64,000 bases of DNA, taken from the NCBI RefSeq assembly GCF_014635345.1, contig NZ_BMCU01000002.1, forward strand, positions 310,001 through 374,000. The letters run 5' to 3'. Both the position numbers and the translations under genes were made by a program. Position 1 is the first letter of the stretch; every line of letters begins with the position of its first letter. The notes under the pieces were generated by a model. It was given only the letters and a program-made list of their open reading frames with translations, ran no database searches and was not told the origin of the DNA. This document shows, piece by piece, positions 25,798-34,500 of the stretch. The stretch comes from Rhodococcoides trifolii. Lineage in GTDB: Bacteria > Actinomycetota > Actinomycetes > Mycobacteriales > Mycobacteriaceae.

Positions 25798-26505
25798 GTG
25801 AGGGGTCTCGTCCCCGCGCTTGCTGCGGCCGCGGGTCTGGTCGGCGGTTACGCGTACTGGCGGGTGTCCTGGTTCCTACGGGACCCTCCCCGTTCCGTTC
25901 CCGACGGTGACCGCAACATCGTGTGTGCCGCCGACGGCGTCGTCACCTACGTCAAACGTGTCGAGGCCGGTGTCGTACCGATCGCGATCAAGAACCGGAA
26001 GGCAATTCCGTTGGCGGAGTACGCCGGCGCGGTCACGGATACAAGCGGCTACCTCGTCGGCACATACATGACGGAGTACTCCGTGCACCGTAACCGAGCC
26101 CCGATCGAGGGTTCGGTCGTCCTTCGCGAGCATCGCAGTGCCGCCCCGTTCAATCGGTCCATGGCCCGGATGACGGCCAACGTGGTCTTCGATCGACAGC
26201 CGTACGACAACGAGTGCGAGTACCTGCTCACCAACGAGCGGTTGACCATCGGCATCGAACACCGCAGCGGGGTCACCGTCTTCGTCACTCAGATCGCGGA
26301 CCTGTGGGTCAATCGCATCGTTGCGCGAGTTGCGATCGGCGACAAGGTCGGACGGGGTGAGCAGTACGGCCTCATCCGGTTCGGATCGCAGTGCGACGTG
26401 TTCCTGCCCGACGCATTAGTGGACCGAGTTCTGGTGAAGGCGGGGCAGTACGTCTACGCCGGTGAGACGGTGCTGGCCGTTGCGGCAGAGGAGATGTCGC
26501 TGTGA
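25798..26505 (+). CDS. Phosphatidylserine-decarboxylase-like protein
   Basis: The protein has 235 residues, the short PSD type. An N-terminal hydrophobic helix is followed by W-F-L-R-D-P-P-R, D-G-V-V-T-Y-V-K, a T-E-Y-S-V-H-R-N-R-A-P active-site region with the conserved His, and the self-cleavage motif L-I-R-F-G-S-Q-C-D-V-F-L-P. Cleavage before that Ser yields the pyruvoyl group. The enzyme decarboxylates serine-headed lipids. No phosphatidylserine synthase gene is adjacent; instead it sits in an SDR/GNAT operon, so the substrate may be another amino-acid-headed compound. Confidence 0.85.
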   Translation: MRGLVPALAAAAGLVGGYAYWRVSWFLRDPPRSVPDGDRNIVCAADGVVTYVKRVEAGVVPIAIKNRKAIPLAEYAGAVTDTSGYLVGTYMTEYSVHRNRAPIEGSVVLREHRSAAPFNRSMARMTANVVFDRQPYDNECEYLLTNERLTIGIEHRSGVTVFVTQIADLWVNRIVARVAIGDKVGRGEQYGLIRFGSQCDVFLPDALVDRVLVKAGQYVYAGETVLAVAAEEMSL

Positions 26506-27659
26506 TCACCGTCCGCCCCGTGTCCGGCCGCCGCGACTGGCGAACGTTTCGACAGGTACCGCGCCTCGTCTACCGCGACGATCCGCACTGGGTGGCGGGC
26601 GACATCGCCGACATCGACACGGTGCTGATCAACCCCACTCCGGAGATGAACGCGCGCATCGCAACTCGCGCCTTCCTCGCCTACGACGGCACCGTACCGG
26701 TGGGACGTGTCGTGGCCATCGCCGATCTCGTGTTCATCGGCCATACCGGTGAGCAGACGGCATTCTTCGGGTTCTACGAGGCAGTCGACGACTCAGCGGT
26801 GTCGTCGGCGCTTCTCGACGCCGTCGCGTCGTGGGCTCGCGGCCGATCGTTGACGACGTTGGTGGGTCCGATGAGCCCGAACATGCTCTACAGCGCAGGG
26901 TTTCTCATCGGCGGGGTCGACGCGCCACCGCTCGTGGGAATGCCGCACAACCCGCGGTACTACGCCGATCAGGTCGAAGCGTGGGGTCTGCGCAAGGTCA
27001 AGGACTTTCACACCTTCTACGTCGACGAGCCGAACACGCTGGTGCAGACACCGGCGTTCGAGCGGAAGACGGCACTGGCCCGCCGCTGGCGAGAACGGTC
27101 CAAGGCAACCTTCAGGTCCATGGATCCGCGCACGTTCGAGCAGGACATCGAAATCGTGCGCGAGCTCTACAACGCCGCGTTTGGACAGTTCTGGGGATTC
27201 ACCCCCGTCGAGCCGGACGAGATGCTCGACCTCGCGAATTCGATGAAGCCCATTCTCGATCCCGAGCTGGTCCTCATCGCCGAGATCGAGGGCCGACCGG
27301 TCGCGTTCCTGATGGGAATACCCGACGTGAACAAGGCGGCGGTCACGGCTCGGCGGTGGCGGAGCGGGCTCGTGCGCGATCTGCACACGATCGTGCGGTG
27401 GAAGGGTCCGGGCGGACGGAAACTGCGTACCCACGTGCGAATCGACATGATGGCGGTGCATCCGGATTGCCCGGACATGGGCGTGTCGTCGCTGCTGATC
27501 TACGAGCTCTTCGAGCGGATCGAGAAGGGCGGCTACTCGTCGGCGGAGGCGGCGCCGGTGCTCGAGGACGGCGGCTGGGTTAGCGCCTTCCGTAAGTCCT
27601 ACCCGGTCGAACCCAACCGGCGGTACCGGGTCTATTCGGCGGACTTGGCGGTTCGGTAG
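26502..27659 (+). CDS. GNAT-like N-acyltransferase (385 aa)
   Basis: The protein has 385 residues. The GTG overlaps the PSD stop. The N-terminal half begins I-T-V-R-P-V-S-G-R-R-D-W-R-T-F with P-R-L-V-Y-R-D-D-P-H-W, a signature of a long GNAT-like family; mid-protein G-P-M-S-P-N-M-L-Y-S-A-G and the late I-D-M-M-A-V-H-P-D-C strand fit the acyl-CoA-binding fold. These proteins probably transfer an acyl group to an amine, but this family is poorly characterised. Its 3' end overlaps the convergent exporter gene by 28 bp. Confidence 0.7.
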   Translation: MITVRPVSGRRDWRTFRQVPRLVYRDDPHWVAGDIADIDTVLINPTPEMNARIATRAFLAYDGTVPVGRVVAIADLVFIGHTGEQTAFFGFYEAVDDSAVSSALLDAVASWARGRSLTTLVGPMSPNMLYSAGFLIGGVDAPPLVGMPHNPRYYADQVEAWGLRKVKDFHTFYVDEPNTLVQTPAFERKTALARRWRERSKATFRSMDPRTFEQDIEIVRELYNAAFGQFWGFTPVEPDEMLDLANSMKPILDPELVLIAEIEGRPVAFLMGIPDVNKAAVTARRWRSGLVRDLHTIVRWKGPGGRKLRTHVRIDMMAVHPDCPDMGVSSLLIYELFERIEKGGYSSAEAAPVLEDGGWVSAFRKSYPVEPNRRYRVYSADLAVR

Positions 27660-29209
27660 CTGCGCGGGAACATCACCAATACCACTGCCGCACAGAGGAA
27701 TACTGCTCCCGATGCGATGTAGGCCGCTACCTCCGCACCGCGGAGCGCAGCTTCCTTCATGTCGAGAACCAACTGTTGCCGCTGTGGCTCGAAGATCGAC
27801 GGCAACTCGGCCTTCTGCAGTTCGATCACGCTGAGGACGCTCGAATTGGCGTAGTCCTTCTCGGTGTCGGTCATGATCGCCGACGGGATCGCGTCCACGA
27901 TGGGGCGCACGGTGGCGGCGTAGTACGACGCCACGACGGAGCCGAGGACGGCGATTCCCAATGTTCCCCCGATCTCCCGAGTGGTGTCGTTGACGGCGGC
28001 TCCGGCGCCCGCTTCGTCCAGCGGGAGCGACGCCATGATGGATTCCGTGGCGGGGCCCTGAATGACGGCGATGCCTACGGCCAGCAGGATCATGGCAGGG
28101 AGAATGACCGTGAGGTACGAACTGTCGATCTCGACGCGCGCCGACACGAGGAGCCCGCCGCCGATCAGTATCAGTCCGGTGACGATCACCGGCATCGTTC
28201 CGATTCGCTGGGCCACGAGCGTGGCCGTCGGCGAGCTGACGGCCAGCGCCGCGGCGAACGGGAGTGTGGCGATGCCGAAGGCCAGCGGCGAATACTCCCG
28301 CACACCCTGGAAGTACTGGGTGATGAGGAACAGAAAACCGAACAGCGAGAAGTATGCGACCGCAATCGACAGCGCGGGCCACGCAAAGGGCTTCATTCGA
28401 AACAGGCGGACATTCAGAATCGGTGATTCGGTCCTCAGCTGCCGAAAGACGAAGGCCACCAGCAGGAGTGCGGATACCACGGCACCGCCGATCGTCACGG
28501 CCGACAGCCAGCCGAATCGGGGCGCCTCGATGAGCACGAACACCAAAAGGGACACGCCTGCGATCGACAGCACCACCCCCGGCACGTCCAGGGCGCCCAC
28601 GGCTCGGGCCCGAGACTCGGGCACGAAGACCGCGACGGCCACGAATGCGAGCACGGCGACGGGCACGTTCAGCCAGAACACCGAGTGCCACGAGAAATGT
28701 TCGAGGAGCCATCCACCCGACACCGGCCCGATGGCCACCCCGACGCCGGCGATGGACGACCAGACCCCGATGGCCGCCGCTCGTTCGGTCGGCTTCGGGA
28801 ACAGATTGGTGATGACCGCGAGGGTCGCGGGGAGCAGAGCTGCTGCGAATACACCCATCAGTGCCCGCGAGAGGATCACCTGAGACAACGAATCGGCGAG
28901 TGCGCCGATGATCGACATCGGGCCGAGTCCGGCGAGTCCGATGAGGAGGAACCGTCGGCGACCGTAACGGTCGCCGAGGTTGCCGAACGCGAGGAGCAGG
29001 CCGGCGAACGTGAGCGTGTAGGCGTCGACGACCCACTGGAGTCCGGACAGGCCCGCTTCGAGTTCGATGCCGATCTGCGGCAACGCAACTCCGACCACGG
29101 TCATGTCGAGACAGATCAACAGTTCCACGACGCAGATCACCCCGAACGCGGTCAGCTGCGTCGTTCGGGCGCGTGGATCGGTGATGTCGGTCGTTCTGGT
29201 CCCGCTCAT
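27632..29209 (-). CDS. MFS drug exporter, EmrB/QacA (DHA2, 14-TM) type
   Basis: The protein has 525 residues and 14 membrane segments. Motif A appears as G-N-L-G-D-R-Y-G-R-R-R, motif D1 as L-D-M-T-V-V-G-V-A-L-P-Q-I, and motif C as G-P-V-S-G-G-W-L. It exports drugs or metabolites with proton antiport. Convergent with and overlapping the GNAT gene, it may export that operon's product, though the opposite strand argues against co-regulation. Confidence 0.92.
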   Translation of the reverse strand: MSGTRTTDITDPRARTTQLTAFGVICVVELLICLDMTVVGVALPQIGIELEAGLSGLQWVVDAYTLTFAGLLLAFGNLGDRYGRRRFLLIGLAGLGPMSIIGALADSLSQVILSRALMGVFAAALLPATLAVITNLFPKPTERAAAIGVWSSIAGVGVAIGPVSGGWLLEHFSWHSVFWLNVPVAVLAFVAVAVFVPESRARAVGALDVPGVVLSIAGVSLLVFVLIEAPRFGWLSAVTIGGAVVSALLLVAFVFRQLRTESPILNVRLFRMKPFAWPALSIAVAYFSLFGFLFLITQYFQGVREYSPLAFGIATLPFAAALAVSSPTATLVAQRIGTMPVIVTGLILIGGGLLVSARVEIDSSYLTVILPAMILLAVGIAVIQGPATESIMASLPLDEAGAGAAVNDTTREIGGTLGIAVLGSVVASYYAATVRPIVDAIPSAIMTDTEKDYANSSVLSVIELQKAELPSIFEPQRQQLVLDMKEAALRGAEVAAYIASGAVFLCAAVVLVMFPRSYRTAKSAE

Positions 29210-29387
29210 GGCTGTGCTGCCCCCGTCGCACGTGGTGAAGGCTCAAAGTAGCGGTGCGCCAGTCCGTTTTGCACCTTTCTCGCGTTCGATGTCAGACGTG
29301 ACAGTGCGGTGGATCGACCGTTGTGGATGTGTCACAAGCAGAATGGACCCGCGGTCGGCCCTGGTCGCACCGACGTAGTATTCGGCT

Positions 29388-30761
29388 GTGACAGGCAAGA
29401 GCAGAGTCGTACCCCACCCGCCGCGTCGAATTCCCGTTCTGGGTGATCTGCTCACGATGCACGTTCCGGACACCGCCGAGTGGGGGTGGAAGGACGCGGA
29501 CACCTTCGGTCCCATCTACGAGCGCAAGTACGTGAACCTGCGGGTCACCTATGTGTCGGGACCCGATCTGGTAGCGGAGGTCAACGACGACACGTCCTGG
29601 GACAAGTTCCTTGGGGTACCGCTGCAGGACCTGCGGTCGATCGCGGGAGACGGATTGTTCACCGCGGAGACCACCGAACCCAACTGGGCTGCTGCACATG
29701 CCGTTCTGGCTCCGGCGTTCACGCAGTCGGCCATGCGTACATACCACGGGGTCATCACCGACACCGTCGATCGATTGGTGCAGTACTGGCGCGAACAGGG
29801 GCCCGACACCTGGTTGAACGTCGCGCCCGACATGAACAACATGGCACTCGAGGTGATCGGACGAGTGGCATTCGGGTACGACTTCGATTCCTTCGCGCGC
29901 GCCGAGCCGCATGTGATGGTGGCGAGCCTGCTGCGGTCGATGAAGTACGTGAACAGGGCTGCGTACTCCTTTCCGGCCGCCGAGGCCACGGTGTTTCGCA
30001 AACAGCGAGAACAGCACCGTCGTGACGTGGCGACCATTCATCGGTTCATCGACGACATCGTCGCCACACGTAAGTCGGCGGTCCACGACAGCGACCGCCG
30101 CGACCTGCTGGACCTGATGCTGGACACGACGGACCCGGCGACCGGACAGCGGCTGTCCGATCAGAACATCCGCGATCAAATTCTGACGTTCCTGCTGGCC
30201 GGACAGGAAACGTCCGCCGGCGTCCTGGCGTTCGCCCTCCACTACCTCTCCACTCGGCCGGAGGTCGCAGATCGGGTGCGTGACGAGATCGCCGAGGTGT
30301 GCGGGTCGGGCCCCATCGAGTTCGAGCAGGTGGGCAAGCTGCGCTATCTGCGCAAAGTGGTCGACGAGACGCTGCGACTGTGGCCGGTGGCACCCGGCTA
30401 TTTCCGAAAAGCGAAGCACGACACGATGATCGGCGGACAGTACCCGTTCGACGCGGGCGAGTGGGTGTTCGTGGTGCTGCTCAAGCTGCACCGTGACCCG
30501 TCGTGGGGGCCCGACGCCGAGACCTTCGATCCCGACCGGTGGAACCGCGACCGTGTTCCGAAGAACCTGGCGGCGGTCTACAAGCCCTTCGGCACCGGGA
30601 TGCGAGCATGCATCGGCCGCCAGTTCGCGTACCACGAGATAGTGCTCACGTTGGCGACGGTGCTGCGGACGTTCGAACTCGAGCCCGAACCGGGATACGA
30701 GCTGGTGGTCGAGGAGTCGGTGTCGATCAAGCCGGGTGGACTGAGAATCAAGGTGCGGTAG
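29388..30761 (+). CDS. Cytochrome P450, CYP102-heme-domain-like
   Basis: The protein has 457 residues. The I-helix reads L-L-A-G-Q-E-T-S-A-G, the K-helix E-x-x-R is in D-E-T-L-R-L-W-P, and the heme loop is F-G-T-G-M-R-A-C-I-G-R with the Cys thiolate. Spacing and phrases resemble the heme half of P450 BM3, a fatty-acid hydroxylase, but no reductase domain is fused and none is adjacent. Electrons must come from separate ferredoxin partners. Start is the GTG at 29388. Confidence 0.92.
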   Translation: MTGKSRVVPHPPRRIPVLGDLLTMHVPDTAEWGWKDADTFGPIYERKYVNLRVTYVSGPDLVAEVNDDTSWDKFLGVPLQDLRSIAGDGLFTAETTEPNWAAAHAVLAPAFTQSAMRTYHGVITDTVDRLVQYWREQGPDTWLNVAPDMNNMALEVIGRVAFGYDFDSFARAEPHVMVASLLRSMKYVNRAAYSFPAAEATVFRKQREQHRRDVATIHRFIDDIVATRKSAVHDSDRRDLLDLMLDTTDPATGQRLSDQNIRDQILTFLLAGQETSAGVLAFALHYLSTRPEVADRVRDEIAEVCGSGPIEFEQVGKLRYLRKVVDETLRLWPVAPGYFRKAKHDTMIGGQYPFDAGEWVFVVLLKLHRDPSWGPDAETFDPDRWNRDRVPKNLAAVYKPFGTGMRACIGRQFAYHEIVLTLATVLRTFELEPEPGYELVVEESVSIKPGGLRIKVR

Positions 30762-30848
30762 ACACCCTGCCGGGGTGTGAGGGTTCCGAAACGTGGTGTT
30801 GTTCCGGATTTGACCATTCGGAAATGGCCGGCGAGTGGAATTACCCGC

Positions 30849-31754
30849 ATGACAACGATCGCAGGGGCATCCGCGAATTTCACGCGGGATCTCGACCAGA
30901 ACTACGCACTCATCAGCGCACTCGCCGACGAGGCGCGCTCGATCGGCGTGGACTTCCTGGCGCTTCCGGAGGCGGCGATCGGCGGGTACCTCTCGTCGCT
31001 CGGTGACCACGGTGACACCGTCAAGAACACCACGCGCTCGTTGCCACCGGCCATTTCACTGGACGGACCGGAACTGAAGAAGGTCCAGGCCATCGTGGGC
31101 GACCTGGTGGTCGCGATCGGTTTCTGCGAGCTGGCCGAGGACGGTGAAACACGCTACAACGCAGCGGCTTTGCTCGACGGCGGTCAGATCTACGGTAGCT
31201 ACCGCAAAGTGCACCAGCCGTTGGGCGAGAACATGTCCTACTCGGCGGGGTCGACCTACCCGGTGTCGGACACCCCGGTCGGCCGCATCGGACTCCAGAT
31301 CTGTTACGACAAAGCGTTTCCCGAGGCGGCGCGCATCATGGCGCTCGACGGCGCCGAGATCATCGCGAGCCTGTCGGCGTGGCCGGCGGCGCGCACCCAG
31401 ACGGCCGAGAACCTCCAGGACGACCGTTGGACATATCGGTTCAATCAGTTCGACATCGCCCGTGCGTTGGACAACCAAGTGTTCTGGGTAGCGGCCAATC
31501 AATCGGGCACCTTCGGGTCGCTGCGCTACGTCGGCAACGCCAAGGTGGTCGATCCCGGTGGCAACATTCTGGCAACCACGTTGCTGGGCAGCGGAATTGC
31601 CTCGGCCGAGGTCGACATCGAGGGCACCTTCCGGCAGATGCGTGCAGGGATGTTCCACCTGCGAGACCGTCGGCCGGACGTGTACGGCCCGGTCGGTGCC
31701 CCCGACGACGCGGAAACAGCCAAGTGGCGCGGTCTCGTCCACGCACGGTCCTGA
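30849..31754 (+). CDS. Nitrilase-superfamily carbon-nitrogen hydrolase
   Basis: The protein has 301 residues. The catalytic triad is visible: Glu in F-L-A-L-P-E-A-A-I, Lys in Y-R-K-V-H-Q-P, and Cys in I-C-Y-D-K-A-F-P-E. A second Glu, typical of the superfamily, follows K. It hydrolyses a nitrile or amide. The ATG at 30849 avoids a longer unlikely leader. It precedes an MSMEG_0569-like flavoprotein by 34 bp; in mycobacteria and cyanobacteria such flavoproteins cluster with a Nit6803-type nitrilase and radical-SAM genes. Confidence 0.88.
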   Translation: MTTIAGASANFTRDLDQNYALISALADEARSIGVDFLALPEAAIGGYLSSLGDHGDTVKNTTRSLPPAISLDGPELKKVQAIVGDLVVAIGFCELAEDGETRYNAAALLDGGQIYGSYRKVHQPLGENMSYSAGSTYPVSDTPVGRIGLQICYDKAFPEAARIMALDGAEIIASLSAWPAARTQTAENLQDDRWTYRFNQFDIARALDNQVFWVAANQSGTFGSLRYVGNAKVVDPGGNILATTLLGSGIASAEVDIEGTFRQMRAGMFHLRDRRPDVYGPVGAPDDAETAKWRGLVHARS

Positions 31755-31788
31755 CCACGGCGACACCCACCTCACCCATGGAGCACTC

Positions 31789-33135
31789 ATGATCGGCTCG
31801 ACTTCGTCACCCGCACACAGTGTTGCTGCGCACAGTGTTGATGCACACAGTGTTGCCGCACACCATGTTCCCGTCGTCATCGTCGGCGGTGGCCAAGCCG
31901 GGCTGTCCGTGAGTTGGTATCTCGGCAGCGAGGGCATCGACCACGTCGTCCTCGAAGCCGCCGAGGTGGTGCACAACTGGGCCGACACGCGGTGGGACAA
32001 TTTCACGCTCGTCACCCCGAACTGGCACTGCAAATTACCCGGGTACGCCTACGCGGGAGACGACCCCGACGGGTTCATGACCCGGGATCAGGTCGTCGAC
32101 TGGTTGACCGGATGGCTCGAGACGTTCGATCCGCCCGTACGCACCCGCACCCGAGCGACAGCCCTACGGCACGGCGCGGCAGGCGGATTCGAGATCACCG
32201 TGTCGACTCCCACCGGCGACGAGACGCTGACCTGCGACGAGGTCGTCATCGCCACCGGCGGATACCCCATTCCCATCGTCCCGGCGTTCGCGTCGACTCT
32301 CGATCCCTCGGTGACTCAGGTGCACTCCGAGGAATACCGCAATGCCGCACAACTTCCCGAGGGCGCCGTGCTGGTCGTGGGCACCGGGCAATCGGGTGCA
32401 CAGATCGCCGAGGACCTCCACCTCGAGGGCCGAAAGGTCCATCTCGCGGTGGGCGGCGCACCTCGTGTCGCGCGAACCTATCGGGGGCGTGACTGCATGA
32501 CGTGGCTGTCGGACATGGGGATCTACGACATCGGAGTCGCCGACTACCCGGGCGGGCGAGCGGCGCAGGAAAAGACGAACCACTACGTCACAGGCCGTGA
32601 CGGCGGCCGTGACATCGACCTGCGCGGATTCGCGACCGAGGGCATGCGGCTGTACGGGGCGCTGGCGGGCGGCCAGGGGAGCGAGCTCGTGTTCGAACCG
32701 ACCTTGCAGAAATCCCTGGACAAGGCGGACGCCGTCTACAACTCGATCTGCGCCGACATCGACCGCTACATCGACCGAGAGGGAATCGACGCGCCCCCAC
32801 CGGCGCGGTACGAGCCCGTATGGAGCCCGGACCACGAGCCGCAGTCGCTCGATGTCGCAGCCGAGGGCATCACCTCGATCGTGTGGGCGATCGGGTACCG
32901 GCCGGACTACCGGTGGATCGAAGCCAGCGCGTTCGACGGCGGTGGCCGCCCCATGCAGTCTCGCGGCATCACCGCCGTTCCGGGGCTGTCGTTCATCGGC
33001 CTTCCCTGGATGCACACCTGGGGTTCGGGGCGCTTCCTGGGCATCGACGCCGATGCCGCGTACGTGGCGCAGACGATCGTTGCTCGTGGCGCCGTGGCGG
33101 CCGACACCGATGCCGGGTCACGCCGGGCCAGCTGA
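31789..33135 (+). CDS. MSMEG_0569-like flavin-dependent monooxygenase
   Basis: The protein has 448 residues. After a His/Ala-rich leader it shows V-I-V-G-G-G-Q-A-G-L-S-V-S-W-Y for FAD, then R-W-D-N-F-T-L-V-T-P-N-W and G-Y-A-Y-A-G-D-D-P-D-G-F-M, which are phrases I associate with the MSMEG_0569 family, and a second V-V-G-T-G-Q-S-G-A-Q-I-A motif for NADPH. The family occurs with nitrilase and GNAT genes in a conserved nitrogen-linked cluster of unknown product; only the nitrilase is adjacent here. A TetR gene follows. Confidence 0.82.
   Translation: MIGSTSSPAHSVAAHSVDAHSVAAHHVPVVIVGGGQAGLSVSWYLGSEGIDHVVLEAAEVVHNWADTRWDNFTLVTPNWHCKLPGYAYAGDDPDGFMTRDQVVDWLTGWLETFDPPVRTRTRATALRHGAAGGFEITVSTPTGDETLTCDEVVIATGGYPIPIVPAFASTLDPSVTQVHSEEYRNAAQLPEGAVLVVGTGQSGAQIAEDLHLEGRKVHLAVGGAPRVARTYRGRDCMTWLSDMGIYDIGVADYPGGRAAQEKTNHYVTGRDGGRDIDLRGFATEGMRLYGALAGGQGSELVFEPTLQKSLDKADAVYNSICADIDRYIDREGIDAPPPARYEPVWSPDHEPQSLDVAAEGITSIVWAIGYRPDYRWIEASAFDGGGRPMQSRGITAVPGLSFIGLPWMHTWGSGRFLGIDADAAYVAQTIVARGAVAADTDAGSRRAS
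31813..31872. repeat. Four 15-bp tandem repeats at the 5' end of the flavoprotein gene
   Basis: Units of gcacacagtgttgct type lie head to tail, the first three nearly identical and the fourth diverged. They encode A-H-S-V-A, A-H-S-V-D, A-H-S-V-A, A-H-H-V-P directly before the FAD-binding strand. The repeat lies outside the folded domain and could vary in copy number. Confidence 0.85.
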
Positions 33136-33299
33136 TCGGCGGCGCGGAAGGTGTGAGGCCGGGGCAGGACTGGGTATCAAAGATGGACAGTGATCGCAGT
33201 GTCCGGACGCTGGGATCCTGGAGAGCCTGGCCATCGAGCAACCGGTGGCCAGGTTCGTCCCGTTGTCCGCCTCGTCGCCCAACTCGTTAGGCTCTCCGC

Positions 33300-33902
33300 A
33301 TGGAGGGTCAGGGGTCGACGGCGGAAGCGCGCGTGCGGCGGCGAGATCAGATTGCATCCGCCGCGATCGAAGTGCTTGCGACACAGGGCCTTCGGGGTTT
33401 GACGCACCGCGCCGTCGACTCCGCGGCCGGTCTGGGTTCGGGCGCGGTCAATTATCACGCACCTACCAGGGCCAAGCTCATCGGGTTGGCCGTCGAAGAA
33501 CTGTTCAACCGCGACCTGGCCGTCGCCGCGAAGAATTTCGGGCCTCTGCTCACCGGCGACATCACGATGGACCTGGTCATCGATCATTTCCTCTCGTTCG
33601 TCGACGAGATGACCACCGCTCGCGAGCGCGTGGTTGCCCGCCACCTCCTTCTCGGTGAGGCCCAGACAGATCCGGAGATTCGGGCGGTGTTCGACGCTCA
33701 GCGCCAGGCCTTCGTGGACTTCACCACCCAGATAATTCTGGCGCTCGATCTACCGAACGCCGAGATGACCGCCGAGACCACCGTGATCTTCGTCGACGGC
33801 ATCATCTCCCGGCAGGTGGTCTTCGGCGCCACCCCGTTGACCGAGCTTCGGCCCATTGTCGAGCACTTGGTGACGTCGTGGACGGCTTCCCCACCGCAAT
33901 AG
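33300..33902 (+). CDS. TetR family transcriptional regulator
   Basis: The protein has 200 residues. The TetR_N domain reads R-R-R-D-Q-I-A-S-A-A-I-E-V-L-A-T-Q-G-L-R-G-L-T and, in the recognition helix, G-L-G-S-G-A-V-N-Y-H. The second domain is helical without a diagnostic ligand motif. It stands 165 bp after the flavoprotein gene on the same strand and is the likely local regulator of the nitrilase/flavoprotein pair. Confidence 0.9.
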   Translation: MEGQGSTAEARVRRRDQIASAAIEVLATQGLRGLTHRAVDSAAGLGSGAVNYHAPTRAKLIGLAVEELFNRDLAVAAKNFGPLLTGDITMDLVIDHFLSFVDEMTTARERVVARHLLLGEAQTDPEIRAVFDAQRQAFVDFTTQIILALDLPNAEMTAETTVIFVDGIISRQVVFGATPLTELRPIVEHLVTSWTASPPQ

Positions 33903-33966
33903 AGGGCACACTGGAGTGACACGCTCTGCGGGCCGCGGGCCGGTCGAGCACTCCAGGAGGTACGTC

Positions 33967-34362
33967 ATGAGCAGCAACAACCCGTTCAATTTCGATCCCG
34001 AAGATTTCGATCGCGTCGCTCGCGAGGCGAGTGAAGGTCTGCGGGACGTGTTCGGTCAGATCATGAAGGTGGTCGGCCAGTCCGGTTCGGAGTCGCCCCT
34101 CGCCGGCATGTTCGGCGGGTCGGCACCCGCCGCGCGGCGCGTCCCCGAACCGGAGACGACCGGTGACACCGGTGACGGCGTGTGGGCCATCTACACGCTC
34201 GACGACGACGGTTCGGCGCGCATCGATCAGCTCTACGCGACGGAACTGGACGCGCTGCGTGCCCACAAGGACAACGTCGACACGTCACGGCGCGTGCGAT
34301 TCCTGCCGTACGGCGTGACCGTGAGTGTGCTCGACGAGGTCGAGGCCCTCCCCGAAGACTGA
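33967..34362 (+). CDS. Conserved actinobacterial hypothetical protein (131 aa)
   Basis: The ATG at 33967 follows CAGGAGGTACGTC, a near-ideal ribosome site. The product is soluble and acidic: N-N-P-F-N-F-D-P-E-D-F near the start, an R-x-x-x-E linker, then a compact C-terminal domain (G-V-W-A-I-Y-T-L-D-D-D-G-S-A and V-R-F-L-P-Y-G-V-T-V-S-V-L-D). I have no function for it. No operon partner is obvious. Confidence 0.75.
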   Translation: MSSNNPFNFDPEDFDRVAREASEGLRDVFGQIMKVVGQSGSESPLAGMFGGSAPAARRVPEPETTGDTGDGVWAIYTLDDDGSARIDQLYATELDALRAHKDNVDTSRRVRFLPYGVTVSVLDEVEALPED

Positions 34363-34418
34363 GCTTCGGTACAGCGTGCGGTGTGCATCACAAGGTCGTA
34401 CGCTACGCATTGTGAGAT

Positions 34419-34439
34419 AAACCGGTATTTCGGGTTTTT
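34419..34439 (+). terminator. Possible intrinsic terminator
   Basis: AAACC pairs with GGTTT around a short loop and is followed by TTTTC. The hairpin is short, but it lies in the 138-bp gap between two same-strand genes where a terminator would be expected. Confidence 0.35.
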
Positions 34440-34500
34440 CTTGTGATGGGTGTTGAGAGCGCAGGACCCGTGACCGTCTACGTTCACGAGGTGTGCCTCC

